DNA of 64,000 nucleotides, taken from Nageia nagi (lineage: Eukaryota; Pinophyta). The notes below the pieces were generated by a model. That model did not search any database, had not been told where the DNA came from, and saw only the letters and a list, made by a program, of their open reading frames with translations. Both the position numbers and the translations under genes were made by a program. The stretch lies in contig JBITNC010000001.1 in assembly GCA_050084985.1 (NCBI GenBank), positions 28,954,001 through 29,018,000 of the forward strand, read 5' to 3'. Numbering within the stretch: position 1 is the stretch's first letter; each line of letters begins with the position of its first letter. Positions 23,416 through 36,900 of this stretch are shown in pieces.

Positions 23416-24697
23416 TGTGATGTCCCCTTGAACTTTTAGTGGTACCAGGTTGGTCACCTTGTACTATACTTTATTGATATACTTGCATTTGCATTGTTGT
23501 AATTTATGTAAGAGACTTAATGGGTCAAGTGGACCCCACTGTGAGCCCCAAGTGGGACATCTCACTCCTAAGGAATAGATTAGGCATGTATTGTATTATA
23601 GATCCCAAATTGTAGGAATCCTAAGGTATATTTATGCATTAAAGTGATGGATGACCTCATACATGCAAGCACCACACTAAGGAGGGCCCCACATCCCCAC
23701 ATTGGCTCATGAGGACTCCAAGATCCCCATGTTGGTACTTTAGGTGCTAAGGACCCCACTTTGGCATATTAAGTGATCATGACCCCCATGTTAGTATAAT
23801 GAGTGATCATGACCCCCATGTTAGCATTATGAGTGATCATGACCCCCACATTGGCACTTTAAGTTATTAGGCCCCCCAAAAGCCCAACGTTGGATTAGAT
23901 GGGCCTATGGTGACTTCTAGGTGAGATTCGAATATGAGTAATGTATAAATAGACATTGGAGCTTTATTATTGGATACCACTTATTGATTATTAATTCTAC
24001 TATAGTGCTTCAAACACAAATCTTAACAGTGTTAAGCAACTATTCCTAAATGGAGCATCTAAAGGCCAATTAGGCTAAGGGATCTTGATTACTTACAATA
24101 TTGGTGGAGCACCTTTGCCCATTTGATGGAATTCTAAGGGTTTACTTCTACTGTTCATTCATTTAGCTAGAGTTTGAGGAGGGATCCTTTAGTGGAGAGG
24201 ATTTGAGATATGAGGGGGTAGATCTATCTCATGGTTTTGTAGTTCATTCGATATTGGAGATATCAGATATCATGCCCTAGTTGGCTCTTTAGAGACCAAC
24301 AACTACCCATTGGTTTGGTATTGTATTGAATTCATTGTATATAATTTATATATAGCCAAAGAGCATTGGATCTTATTTTGTATTATGTATTCCATACTTG
24401 TGCATTATGCTCATGGTGCATGTATGAATCAGACATTGGCATTTTGATGTTTTATTCATTGTTATATGCTTGTAAATGCTAGATGTTGGCATACTGAGCT
24501 ATTAATGATTGGATATTTCATGTTATACTTATACATTGGTATCTTAAATATTTAAATATTTAATCTTAATAGCCTAGTCTTAATGTTGCATGCTTGATGG
24601 TTTGATTGGATGTGTTTGATGCCTTAGACTTGATGTTAGGGCTTGATGATTTTGTATTTGCTAATTTGTGGTGATTTTTAATTTTTGGATCATCACA
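23416..24697 (+). mobile_element. Gypsy element, LTR copy 3 (complete)
   Basis: This is the only full-length copy, 1282 bp, from TGTGATGTCCCC to TTTTTGGATCATCACA. Its minisatellite at 23,690-23,880 (ATGAGTGATCATGACCCCCATGTTGGCA) has more units than copies 1 and 2. A TATA-like GTATAAATAGACATTGG is at about 23,943. No target duplication can be checked because the partner 5' end is lost. Confidence 0.85.
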
Positions 24698-24799
24698 TTC
24701 AAGATGATTCAATTCAAGTATTAATTCAACAAGTCCAGATTGATCCTACTAGTAAACTAAATTTCTCTTAGCAAGATGGAGTTTTATGCTTCAAAGGCC

Positions 24800-26115
24800 A
24801 CATTGCATTGCCATCCACTTCTTCCTTTTGAGAAGTAATACTTTAGGAATTGCATGTTGCATCATTAGCCGAACATTCAAGGTTTCTCAAAACTTATAAA
24901 AAAATGGCTTGATCTTTTTATTAGGATACAATGAAATAGTAGATCAAGAAATTTATTACCAAATGTGATATTTTTCAATGATAGAAAGGTGAAACAGTTG
25001 GCACTCCTAGTTTACTTTAGCCCTTACCTATCCCAAGTCATACTTAGATTGATATTTTGATGGACTTCATTGAAGGTATTCTTAAGTCTCAAGGTAAATC
25101 TATTATTTTGATGGGATTTAATTGATTATCTAAGTATGCACACTTTTGCTCTTTAGCACAATCATTTAAAGTTGTTAATGTGGCCCAACTTTGTGTTGAT
25201 AATATCTTCAAGCTTCATGGTATGACCTCTACCATAGTTAGTGATCGAGATCCTACATTCATTAGAAAATTCTAGTAAAAATGTTTCAAGTTGTAAGGAA
25301 CTCAACTCAAAATGAGTTCAACCTATCACCCCCATATTGATAGATAGTCTAAAATTGTTAACAAGTGCTTGAAAACCTATTTGTGTTATTTTGCATCAAC
25401 TCAACCAGTTCATTGGGTAAAATGGATTCCTTTGGCAAAATGATGGTATAACATTTCATACCATACAACTATTCAAATGACACTATATGAAGCATTGTAT
25501 GGTTAGGCATCATCCACAGTGATAAAATATATCCCAAGAAGTACGAGGGTCAAAGTAGTTCATATTTATTTATATACTCAAGTAGATATTCTTCATCTTA
25601 TTTATAAGAATTTATGGATTTCTCAACACTACATGAAGCAACATACTGATCAGAATCAGGTGGAATGAGAATTTCAAACAAGCGATATGGTCTTCTTATG
25701 CCTTCAACCAAATAGATAGAAATCCTTGAAGATTAAGGGTCCTCAAAAATTGGCTCCAAAATTTTATGGCCCCTACAAAGTTCTCTAATGCATTGGACCT
25801 ACTATTTATAAGTTATAATTACCAATGTCCTCCAAGGTTCATCTTATATTTCATGTCTGAAAAAGGTAGTGGGATCACAAGTTTAGATTTAATCAGAGTT
25901 ACCAGAATTCACTAATGATCTCTCCATCAAGATTGAACTTGAAGCAATTTTGAAAAAATGCACCCTCAACCTTCATCATTGCACTATAACCCAAGTTTTG
26001 ATTTAGTGGTAGGGGCTAGCACTTGAAGATGTAACATGGGAAAAAGCACAGGTGCTTCAAAAGGAGTTTCCAAATTTCTAGCTTTGAGAACGAAGTTGTT
26101 TCCAAGAGAGGTCAC
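24800..26115 (+). pseudogene. Ty3/gypsy integrase with chromodomain, decayed
   Basis: Translated with stops ignored, the order is: the integrase zinc-finger end (FITKCDIFQ...KGETVGTPSLL) near 24,940-25,020, the core DILMDFIEGILKSQGKSIIL near 25,050, LSKYAHFCSLAQSFKVVN near 25,130 and KLHGMTSTIVSDRDPTFIRK near 25,215, and the C-terminal GPQKLAPKFYGPYKVL near 25,740. A chromodomain-like end (HLKM*HGKKHRCFKRSF, usually LEDVTWEKAQVLQKEF) is near 26,020. These are chromovirus-type gypsy features. Many stops replace Gln, Arg and Trp. Reverse transcriptase is absent; the gypsy LTRs at 17.8-24.7 kb may have inserted into or displaced it. Confidence 0.85.
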
Positions 26116-26119
26116 ATAT

Positions 26120-26530
26120 TAGGATCCCACATCCTAACATTTACTTAGGTTTATTTATGTTTTAGTTAATTTAATTATTTACTTGCATTGACTTGTAATG
26201 TGATCCATCATATTTTGTAAGTCAAAATGCCATTTTGAATGTAAATTGCCAATTAGGGTAGGAGGACTATACTTGTAAGAGGGGTAAAGAGAGCATCTTA
26301 GAAAATCATTTCTATTTTTGAGTAGTAAGGAGGAATTCTCCTTAAAGAGGCCTACAATTTGTATTGCTATCAGTAAAGTTATTTTGTTATGTTATCTATT
26401 ATTAATCTGAGTATCTTATTCCATTTTATTTACTTGATGCATTACGAGCTTGTGGTTATTTCATATTTCAGTATTTTCTTGTGATATTTGGGGTAGAATC
26501 CCTTTTTACTTCTGCTAGGTTCCTAATATT
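26120..26530 (+). mobile_element. Probable LTR following the gypsy integrase
   Basis: Directly after the chromodomain region comes non-coding sequence beginning near GTCACATATTAGGATCCCACATCC and ending near TCTGCTAGGTTCCTAAT. Its position and the AT-rich, TTGTATTGCTATCAGTAAAG-like end suit a 3' LTR. No second copy is present in the window, so the limits are approximate. Confidence 0.45.
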
Positions 26531-26559
26531 ATATTCCTAAGGTATTATTTGTTACTCAT

Positions 26560-28440
26560 AATGAAAATGCACATCTTAATACTAACCCTATAGCTAAGAA
26601 AACTCCAAAACAAAAAAGACTTGGTAGATCAAAGGTGGTTCAATAACGAAGTGAGAGAATTCATATCAAACAACCATCTACCAATGTACAAGGGTAGATA
26701 ATCAAACATACTAGTGAAAATGCTTCAGATAAAGATAGTTTTATAGATAGCTCTAATAGTTTAGCTAAAATAGTAAATCAAAGTGTTTCAAATAATATTG
26801 GATATCAAACCCTACCAAATCAATAAGCTCCTATTACAACCGAAGAAGATATCATTTCCCAATTGAGTGATGATGATAGGTTCATCAAGCTTTCAATGGA
26901 TTTCTAATTGATGAGAAAGCTTATGCAGTTGATGCACTTGAAGATGAGCAAGTGGTAAAGCAATGCAAGTTATGGTATTATAAAATGTACAAGGAGAACA
27001 TACCTCCCAATTCCATGACTCTCACACCAGATAACATGAATTTAGCATTCTTCACAAACAAGTCTACACCTATGCTAAATTCCCATCCATTTATCCTTTC
27101 AAATGCTATTGCATATGCTCACATCAACATCAGTGCTAACCTTAGCACAGATGCTACACCTCAAGTATAAATAGTAGTCATAGTTCCTCCAATAGTCTCT
27201 TTTCCAAATATAGATCAAAGAAATCAACAAAATCTTATCAATATAATCCATAATGTCAATGAGAAACTTGCTCAACCTACCACATTACAAGATTTTCTTC
27301 ATTAGGAAGCTTAGGTTGATAGTGTAATACCAAAATATAATGTTGATGGTGTAGCTATACAAGTTGAACAAAATAAATAGGATGAGCAGGTCCCATACTT
27401 TGATGAGGATACAAGTATCTTCATTGAAGATGAGTATGGTAAAGAATGTCCTGCAAAGTATGAAGAAATCAACAAGATTCTAGCAGAGGTTGATACATCA
27501 TATCCAGATTTGTCATAGGATGATAATAGGATCATATCCAAATTTCTTCATTTAGTAGATGAGCTTGCTATTGTAGACATGAATATACTAGAGAAGATAT
27601 CATATTATAGATGCTTACTTCAAAAATTTCAAAATGATTATAGGAATAAGATAATATTATTTTAGCTCAAAAATAAGCAACCATTCCATTGTACTTGCAT
27701 AGATGAGCAAAAATATCAAGAAGAGATTGATAAATTACTTGCTCAAGGCATGGACTCAAGAAGAGAATGACATCAAATGTGCGGAATTACTAAATTATAA
27801 TAGGGAGCACATGATATTGATGCCTCACAGTGATAGAGAATGGTTTGTTTTTTCAACTTTGCACAATAGCATTCATGATAAAAATGATAAAATAGGAGCT
27901 TTCAAAGTCTTCAAGACTAGACAACAATTTTGAACATTTAAAGAAGGACAACATTTTGAATAACCATTAGAAAATACAAGGTAAACTATTCAAGTAGTTA
28001 TACAAGAATCACCCTTGGAAAGAACATTTCCAATGATATATCTAGAAAGATTTCAGGGCCTACAACAACAAGTCTTGAAAATAGCAAAATCTCAAGATTT
28101 AGATCATCAACAAAATGAAGATAACAATCACTTGTGTATGCGAATTAGATCCACTATATTACATTCTAGCAAAGAGTTAAAATTCATAAAATTTAATGGC
28201 ACTATTGACCCTTGTCTTCATGTATGTATTTTTTTTTATGAAGTCTCCTTAACCACCATGGATGAGGACTTGCATGTGAAGCTATTTCCTTTATCTCTAA
28301 AAGGAGAAGTTATAAAATGGTTTAGCAAGTTATCACATGCTAGCATTAACAGTTTTGCACAATTGGAGATTACATTTTGTGATCATTATAAGATTCACAT
28401 TGTCAAAAAGGTTATATTCAGTGATTCAATATTTGATTGA
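26560..28440 (+). pseudogene. Second gypsy gag region, decayed
   Basis: A long broken frame runs through this segment. Around 27,300-27,770 it is acidic (YFDEDTSIFIEDEYGKE, ILAEVDTSYPDL) and is interrupted by single TAG codons. At 28,015-28,440 an open 141-codon stretch contains KFIKFNGTIDPCLHV, LFPLSLKGEVIKWFSKL and INSFAQLEITFCDHY. This is the retrotransposon gag core seen in gypsy elements (FDGTGDPxxHL ... LFPxSLxGxAxxWYxxLPxxSIxSFxxLxxxFxxHF), of a lineage different from the gag at 19-20 kb. No protease or polymerase follows. Confidence 0.75.
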
Positions 28441-29690
28441 TCAAAAGAAGGCATTTTTTTTGAAACCTAAATCAAATGATCAACAAAAGTAATTGCGAGG
28501 TCCTCAACATGAGAAGAATAAGAACATGGGAATCTTCAAAAATCCATTCCTAAATTTCATCAAGGCTAAATCATCAAATATGAGCATCAACTTTGTGTGT
28601 AATCTTACCCCAACATGGTGAAAAGATACACATTGTTGCTCTTGCTCTTATCATTTATAGTTATTTTGATGTATAACAATAGTATAAGTATCTTTATTTT
28701 GGTTTTATGGCTAAACATCCACTAGAACTTTGCATCCGTGCTAGGATGTAATACCCATATCCATCACCTTAACCACATTGGGGGCATCTACTAAATACCA
28801 TAAACCAATCCCCCATATCCCTTTATAACCCAACACGATTGCTAAGATCAGCACACATATTAGTCTTCCTGTATAATATCTAGAAATCAATAGTTCCTTA
28901 AGGTTACCCATGGCATCTTAATGGTCATATCCAATACATGAACATATCTCCTTACTACTTACCAAGAAAAACATAGCTAGGTATCTTTTGACAACTTTGC
29001 CTTGATGTCCAATTGACACTTTTTCTAACCTATCATCATTTGTTTTTGTTTAAACTTTGAGGGAATGTCAAATTGGTGATAAAGAGGTCATACCTAGAAT
29101 CATTCCTATCTATCATGCCAACATTCACATTGGGTTCCTTTCCACCTTTTTAACATAGTCAAAATATTTTCATCACCTACCAATTGTAGTAGTTATTTAA
29201 ACATAAATTCACTTTACAATTCAATCATAATGTTGCCTTTTGCACTTAAGTACATTTTTTCCTTAAAAGTCTCATCATGCAGTCATGATAAAATATTAGT
29301 TTTAGGTATCCAAAACATAAATTTCTGATCCTACCCATCATCATGATCTATTAAAACAAAATCAAAACCTTTAATTCCTCAAAAACATCAACACTCGTGT
29401 TGTGTTCCCTTTTGTTTTTTTTTTAATATTTAAGTTCCTTAGTGTAATATTTGGTTAATTTCATTCATGAATCATCCATAACAATACATAATTAACCATT
29501 TCACTTACATTATCAACTTAAAAAATAAAATAATGTCTTCAATTAAAAACCATATAGTCATCCATAACCATTCTAGAGCATATTTAAGCATAAATAATAA
29601 TATATCTCAAATATATTAATAAAAAAAGGTGATACATTAATGTCTTTCTAACGAACCACATCCATACATCCAACCTAGTTCATCAGTCAC
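28441..29690. other. AT-rich DNA, nothing recognised
   Basis: No protein similarity or clear repeat is seen. It lies between a plus-strand gag and a minus-strand pseudogene and could be the interior of one large retroelement. Confidence 0.4.
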
Positions 29691-31520
29691 CTATGTTAAC
29701 AATACCAATGGTACCGCAGGGGCTTCTAGCACTCCTAAAGCTCTTAGATCTAGAGATTGTCCTACTCAAACTAGGCCTCTTTATCCTAGTTTATTCCTAT
29801 AGTGCTACAAGTTGTGCTTGAAGGTGTTCCTTCTCATTGGTCAAGTCTTCAATCTTATTGTTATGTTCTATTCTAGCACTTGGTCCATCATACCAAGGAA
29901 GTTGTTTTCATTAGATGCCTCATGCATATTCCACAAAGTCTCCATAATCTACTTCAAGGCTATCAACCTAACCTTCAATCCACCGATTTCCCCATCCTTG
30001 GTGGCAACCTCTTCCCTTAGGCTTGTTAGTGCATCCTTTGCATGTTGCCCTTTTGTCTTCTCCAAGTCTAGGCCCAATTTTATTTGATCTACAAAATCAA
30101 AATAAAGCATACATGTTAGTCATATTATTTTTTGTAAGTACTAACTTATAGGTACATAAAGAAGCACATTAACTCAATTCATTTTCAAGCTAATGTTGGG
30201 TATCCATAATGTGAATACCAATGGGCACATCACATCCACCCTTCCCCTCTTGCTATGATGGATCCTCCATCTACATATCTTGTTCCTCCTCCTCATCATC
30301 ACCTTCTTCTTCCTCTTCCTCATCTACCTCACCTTCTGCTTCCTCTACCAATTAAACCATATAAACCAAGTGGATCTAATCTTTCTCCAACCCACCATGC
30401 CAAGTACTCCTAGTCAAATTGAGGCCCATATGGTGCCTCAACACTCTCATCATTTGAATCACTCCCCAAGCTATAGTCTTGGTGAGGGTGCCACTCCTCT
30501 TCTCGCTTGGGAGGAGTCTTGAATAGATTAGGTTCATGCACCCTATATCTACCAATCTGCACAGCAAACTTGTATGTCAAAGAAATGCCTTACCTTTTAC
30601 CAAATTATCTCTTCACCCTCTCTAGTCTATAGGGCTCCATAAAGGCCTTCCTTATCTGTAAATATCAAGGTATTCATTACCAATCCAATTCACCCCCTAG
30701 CTTAATTTTCCATTGTGGAAAACTTGTGTAAGGTCTATAAATAACATCTCTTGCAAACCCAAAAGTTATATGTTAGAATCCTTTCTTAGCAAAGTTAACC
30801 AAAAACTAAAACTTGTATGGTAAATTACTTATCATCCATCAAGCCATCAATAAATTTTTGGTATGCATTCATGGTCTTATGCACCCATGTAATATTATCC
30901 ATTCTAGCCTACCTATACCATATGGGATGATAAGAAGCTATGTTATACATAGGAAGCTCTCTCAGCCAAACCATTGCAATATCCTAGTAAGCCCAACAAG
31001 GTAGCATAAATGAGTGTGCTACCCTCTTCCCACTCTTTTACATCATAACAAAATTGTGCAAGTCATGATAAATCTGGGCTATTATGTATGGATCCCAAGC
31101 ATATTGATTACCCTAATTCATTTGGTAGACTACATGTACTAATACAAGTTAAAATACCTTATGATTCTTATCCAGATAGATAATGTTGTCAATACAAGTG
31201 ACCATATTCAACTGCACTCTCTTGAATATTTTCATCTTGCCTTTGAAGGCATGATGAAACTATGCACCCCTCTTGCCTTCATGATACTCCTCAAGTCTAG
31301 TTAGCCACTTTATAGTAGCCTTGCATTATGCATCAATCATCCCCTCCTTAAAGTAAATGGGATGCCCTTTTACGGGTACCCATAAAATTCTATGTATATC
31401 CTCTAGAACAATGATTATTTCACTAGTAGGAAGGTGAAAGGTATTGATCCTCTCAGACCACCTCTCCATCAAGGCTATGAGCAATTCATTATCAACCTAC
31501 TCATATGAAGCATAAATAAG
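29690..31520 (-). pseudogene. Decayed plant-mobile-domain (PMD) protein
   Basis: From 31,500 on the minus strand the frame reads ELLIALMERWSERINTFHLP, then SEIIIVLEDIHRILWVPVKG, a match to the plant mobile domain (LxxLVERWRPETHTFHLPxGEMTITLEDVxxLLGLPVDG). PMD proteins occur both as host genes and inside plant transposons. Downstream come KWLTRLEEYHEGKRG and KIFKRVQLNMVTCIDNI (about 31,300-31,190), a Glu/Asp-rich stretch near 30,350-30,250, and a coiled-coil segment (SLREEVATKDGEIGGLKVRL) near 30,010. Stops and shifts break it in many places. It lies antisense to the gag at 28.0-28.4 kb. Confidence 0.7.
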
Positions 31521-32787
31521 GTACTATTAATAGGATTTGTGTAATAATCACATTCCTATATATCACTAACAAAGTATCATCCTATGGAAAGAATCACTCA
31601 AGGAGTAATTCAATATCTAGAGCCAAGCGATTCTACCTTTTTTTATTTGATCAAACTCTTATCTAAGGATAAGTTGCAGAAAGAAATAAAAGGGTATAAG
31701 GAACCTGAAAGAGATAAAAAGATAAGGTGCTAAAAAGAGAGAAACACTAGCGACCAACCCATACATCCATTAAAGTAGGCCTATGTTACTTGAAGCATCC
31801 ATACTATTAGCCATGAAGATAAAGAATGACATTATAAGCCACCAAAACTTAAATGAATGCTTTGTAGATATAGATCAATTACTAACTTAATTCAACATTC
31901 ACACAGTGCATATAAACATATAACACAATAATTTAAGAACAAGATGAAGTAAGTCATAATTGAGAGATCAAGAAGCTTAATTCATTAAGTAATAGGAAGA
32001 AAGTGCAAGCTACATCACAAGGGAAAAATATTTGTGTTATCCGACCATTCATACGTTGATCAAGGAGGTATATATAGTCTTTGATCATCAAAATATTTAC
32101 TAACAAAAATAACTAACTAGTCACTATGACATCATCTTTTATATACAATAATAATTATCATCAACTAAAGAGAATATAACTACAATTATTACAAAAATCC
32201 AACTAAGATATTCTTGCCAACTCATTTGCCATGTCATCTTGAAAAATTCCTAGCATTAGTGGGTCTAGTTAAGGTTGTTGGGGCATATTTCTACTTAGCC
32301 ACTTCTCGAACTTCAATTCTGATCTCGATGCATTTAGATGGTGTAGAGGATCTAATTTTCCTACATTTTGGTAAAATTACTTTTTCCTTAATATTGCCTC
32401 ACTTCAACTAATTTGGACCATATAATTATATCTTACAAAATTCCTGCACTTTAGTATTATATTTGGGAGTTCAATTTCCTTGTATTTTAGTATAACCAAA
32501 TTCCTTATAATGCAAGTGGGTTCTAATAACAACAAAACTTGTACAATATTCTTGCACTTTGGTAGAACTCATCTCTTATCAATCTCTCAAGGTTTTGGTG
32601 ACATTAATCATCATATAACATCTTTACACTCTAATGGAGTTAAATTATCACCAACATATCCAAACTCCAACAAAATCCATCTTCTTACTTTACTAAGTAT
32701 ATTCCTTCAAAAGCACATAAGTATCAAATAACAAATTTTTATCTTCTTCTTATACCTTCAAAATTAAAAATATGTATACACTCAGTA
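31521..32787. other. AT-rich DNA, nothing recognised
   Basis: No coding similarity. The words TTGCACTTTGGTA and TCCTACATTTTGGTA recur loosely between 32,350 and 32,570, suggesting a diverged repeat, possibly an LTR, but I cannot set limits. Confidence 0.4.
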
Positions 32788-32988
32788 ACCTTTGAGGAAT
32801 TGGTCCATGTATTATTAATAAGGTACCAATTGAGAAGACTCAATATTCTAAATGCTCTAGGTCCAAGCAATGATGGCCATGCTCAACACACCAAATACCC
32901 TTTGTTGTTATGAAGTGGATCCTTGGGGCCATTCTAGACAAAGTCCCTTGTCTATATTTGGTTATTTATCCAACTACTAGGATTAATA
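32788..32988 (+). repeat. Segmental duplication, upstream copy, part 1
   Basis: Matches 44,258-44,455: CCATGTATTAT, CCAATTGAGAAGACT, GGTCCAAG...GATGGCCATGCTCAACAC, TTCTAGACAAAGT and ACTACTAGGATTAATA. At 32,988 the match is cut by the copia element and resumes at 39,350. Ends in TAATA, the target duplication. Confidence 0.85.
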
Positions 32989-33966
32989 TGAAAGGGATTA
33001 CTGATCTAGAAGATGATGTTATAGTAAGATGCAAATGGATAAACATAAAAATGATAATCATACAAACTAGTAGATTTACTCTAGAAAAACCCAATATGGG
33101 AAAAACTTTAGTAAAAACAAGAAGGATCAACTCCTTCAATGTTGTATTATAGATCTTATGTACAATCAAACATATTTGCCTTACATATTATAAAAATCTA
33201 TGTTAAACCACAATCTTATACACCCATTGTGTTCTTCATACTATGTTGTATTCAATATTCTTGATTAAAATAATCATAGGTATGATATAATATTTAAAGG
33301 ATAGAGAAATCCCTAAAACCATGGGCTAATATGATACAAAACCATACACCACCCAAAACCATGGTTATCATTAGTATTCAATACCTCCAGTACCATTCTT
33401 AAACCAACAACTAGATAAGCCATGTTATTCACTAAGGGATTGAACCATATCACCTTCAAAAAGTCATCAAACATGTTATTTGCTAAGGGTTCAATCCATG
33501 TTATTCATCAATTTTCCTCAACCATGGAGTTTTCCATGAGTGTTAGCCATATCATCTAACAAAAGTCCTCAACCATGTCACCCATATCTTCTCCATCCAT
33601 GTTGAACAATGGTCCTCATGGCCATGTTAAATAACTAGGATCAACCCATATTGACTACCAAGGGTTTCCATCCATGTCAACTAATAAGGGTTTCCACCCA
33701 TGTCGAATGACAAGGGTAGAACACCATGTGGAATGACATGGGTTCCTGACCTATGTTGAATGGCAAGATACCAATTTCACATGATAAGGATGCAACCCCT
33801 TATTGATCTATAAGGGTGTAGTCTAGGGTTGTTGCTACCCTGATTACTGGGTCAAGATTCCACTACCCTGATATTAGACTAACTATGCATGCCAGTATGT
33901 TGGACCATTTCTAGTCACCCTACTACAAGGATTAACATCTTTACAATGAATGAGGAATACTCAATA
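32989..33966 (-). repeat. 3' LTR of the 6.36 kb copia element
   Basis: 978 bp. It begins TGAAAGGGATTACTGATCTAG on the plus strand and ends AATACTCAATA (the terminal CA has mutated to TA). It carries a degenerate ~33-bp minisatellite with a CCATGTTGAATGACAAGGGTT core at 33,430-33,800. Confidence 0.9.
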
Positions 33967-36900
33967 TTCTCTCATTTGATGAATTATCTATAGATAAATT
34001 CATTAAACCCATTATTTCTCTACATTAACTAAATTTCACTATGCTAATAGGCTTGGTGAGAAATTTATATATATTCTTTAGTGTGTCCTCTTTCTTAAGC
34101 AACACCTTCATTTGTTCAATCATGTCCTTTATAAAATGGTATTGTACATCAATATCATTTGTTCTAGAATGATATACAAGATTTTTGGCAAGAAAAATTT
34201 CACTTTAGCTATCATAATTGATCCTTACAACTTTATGATAGAATTTGATATCATCATAAGGTTTATGTAGCTATATTGATCTTTTTATAGGCCTATGTGG
34301 TTTTCATGTATTCAACTTCAATTGTTGAAAGATTAATAATATAGTTTCATTTACTTATTCAACTAACAACTCCACCAAATATATTAAATACATAACCACT
34401 TGTTGATCTTCTTCGATTAACATCTCCAACCCAATTTGCATCAACGTATCCTTCAATGTTTGAAACCTTGGAGGGTTCTCTCTAAAAGAAGATTATGAAG
34501 TTTGATGTGCCACATGGATATCTAAAAACTTATTTCATAATAATAAAATGTTCCTTTATAGGCTTGGACACGTATCTACTTAGTACTCCCATTGCTTATG
34601 TAATGTCTAACAAGTGCAAACCATGGCATACATCACGATTCTATCAACACTTTCATAAGGGACATATGCCATTTCTTCTTCCTTTGTTCTAGTATTTGGA
34701 TATTGTTTAGCAAAAAAGTTGATACTTAAAATAATAGGTACTAATACAGGTTTAAAGTCCTACATGTTGAATCTCTTAAATATTATTTCAACATACTTCA
34801 CTTGACTTATCGAAAACTTCCTATTGATATGATCTCTTTTGATTAGCATGACCAAGATGAAATGAGTAGGAACAATATATTTCATATAAAACTATGATAA
34901 CATTTGATATTCAATAATTATGATAATTACCATATTATTTCTAACTAATAACATGTCATACACATATAGGGTTACAATAATGAATTTATTTTCAATTTAT
35001 TTTGTATGCACATAATAATCAGCTTGACTTCTAACAAAATCTAAGCCTAAAACATGTATATCAAATTTTTGATACCACATTCTAAGAGAATATTTTACCT
35101 TTCATAATGAATCCTTTTGGTTGATTCATATAAATTTCCTCTTCCAATTCTCCATGAAGGAACATTATCTTTACATCCATTTGCTTGATCTGATGGTTAA
35201 ACATAACAATAATAGAAAATATAAAATGAATAGAAGTTAATTTTGTAATAAGAGATAATATATCACCAAAACTAATTCCCTCAATGTGGTAATAACCTTT
35301 AACAATAAAGTGGGCTTTATATTTCTTCATCATTCCATTTGAATTATTCTTCTTCTTATAGGCCCACTTACAATCGATCGATTTCCTACTCATAGGCAAT
35401 TTCTGAAGATTCCATATACCATTTATTTCCAAAGAATTTATTTCCTCATTCATAACATCTTCCAAAGATCTACCTCTTCATGATTAATCACTTACCTTAA
35501 CATTTTAGGGTCTTCATAAAAAATAGACAAAGCAAATGAGGAGAACAAAATAAGATGGACTATACCTTTCAAGTTCCTTCCTTTCACATGTTAATTTTTA
35601 TATGGGTAGGGTCTTAGGCTCAAGTTTACTTGCTTGAATTGACTTGGAATCTTCCTTCACCTAATCAAACTCAACCTTATTGGGTTGGTCTTCAATTAGA
35701 GTAACTTCTTTATAATCATTTCCAAGCTCTTTAAACACCGCATCCTAACTATAAACTATCTTTTTGGTTTCTAGATTCTAAAAGTTTGTATCCTTTAATA
35801 CCTTCTTTGTAGCTAATGAAGATACACTTAATAGATTTACTAGAAATCTTAACTCTTTTATCCTTTGGAAAATGCATGTCTGCATCACACTTGAAAACTC
35901 TAAGATGTGATAAGCAAGGTCTCTTTATATACCAAGATTCAAATAGAGTCTATCATCTAGTATTGATGAGGGTGACCTACTAATTAGGTAACATGCAATA
36001 TTCACTGCTACAAACCATAATTATTTCCCAAGATTGACACCATTAATCATGTTCCTTGCCCTATCCATCAATTTCTAATTCATCCTCCATTCTATTTATG
36101 CATATATGGTGTAGTCTTCTACCTTACAATTCTAGATTTTCTATAGAATACTTCAAATTGGTTTGAAATAAAATCTCCACCATTATTATTCCTAAACATT
36201 TTTATCTTCCTTCCCATATATTTTTCTACCAAAGCCTTAAATTCCTTCAATTTCTCAAATACCTAAGATTTATTAGCAAGAAAATACACCCATGCATACG
36301 TTAAAAAATTATTTATGAATAACACATAGTACCTTGACTTTCCAAGAGATCGAGTTGGTACAAGACCTAATACATTACTATGAATCATATATAATACCCC
36401 TTTTTCCCTGGTGACACCAAATGGAAAATTAACATGATTATGTTTATGATATACATAATTTTCATGCAAATCATACCTCTTGGATCAATTAGGGATTCTA
36501 ATAACCACACCTTTTAAGCATAAGAATAACAACCCTTTTTGTCCAATGTGTCCTATTCACTAATGTCAAAGAAGACAATTTTGGTTTGATTCACCTTTCC
36601 ACATAGCAACATTATCAGTGATAATATGACCCAATAGATTGCATAGAGTTCTAAACTATACTGCTCTTGCTATAACCATTAATCCATGCACCATCTTGTA
36701 ATACTTTTTATTAGAATTGAAATGAACACCTGTATTGGTCATCTTACTCATAGAAATCATATTTTAGCAAGATGGAGAATGTGAAACACATTTGTAAGGG
36801 TATTAATCCTTCCATATTTAATTTGGAATTTTACCTTACCATATCCAACCACACTACAAGTCAAATCAATACCAAAGAAGACTTTCCCTCCATCATACTG

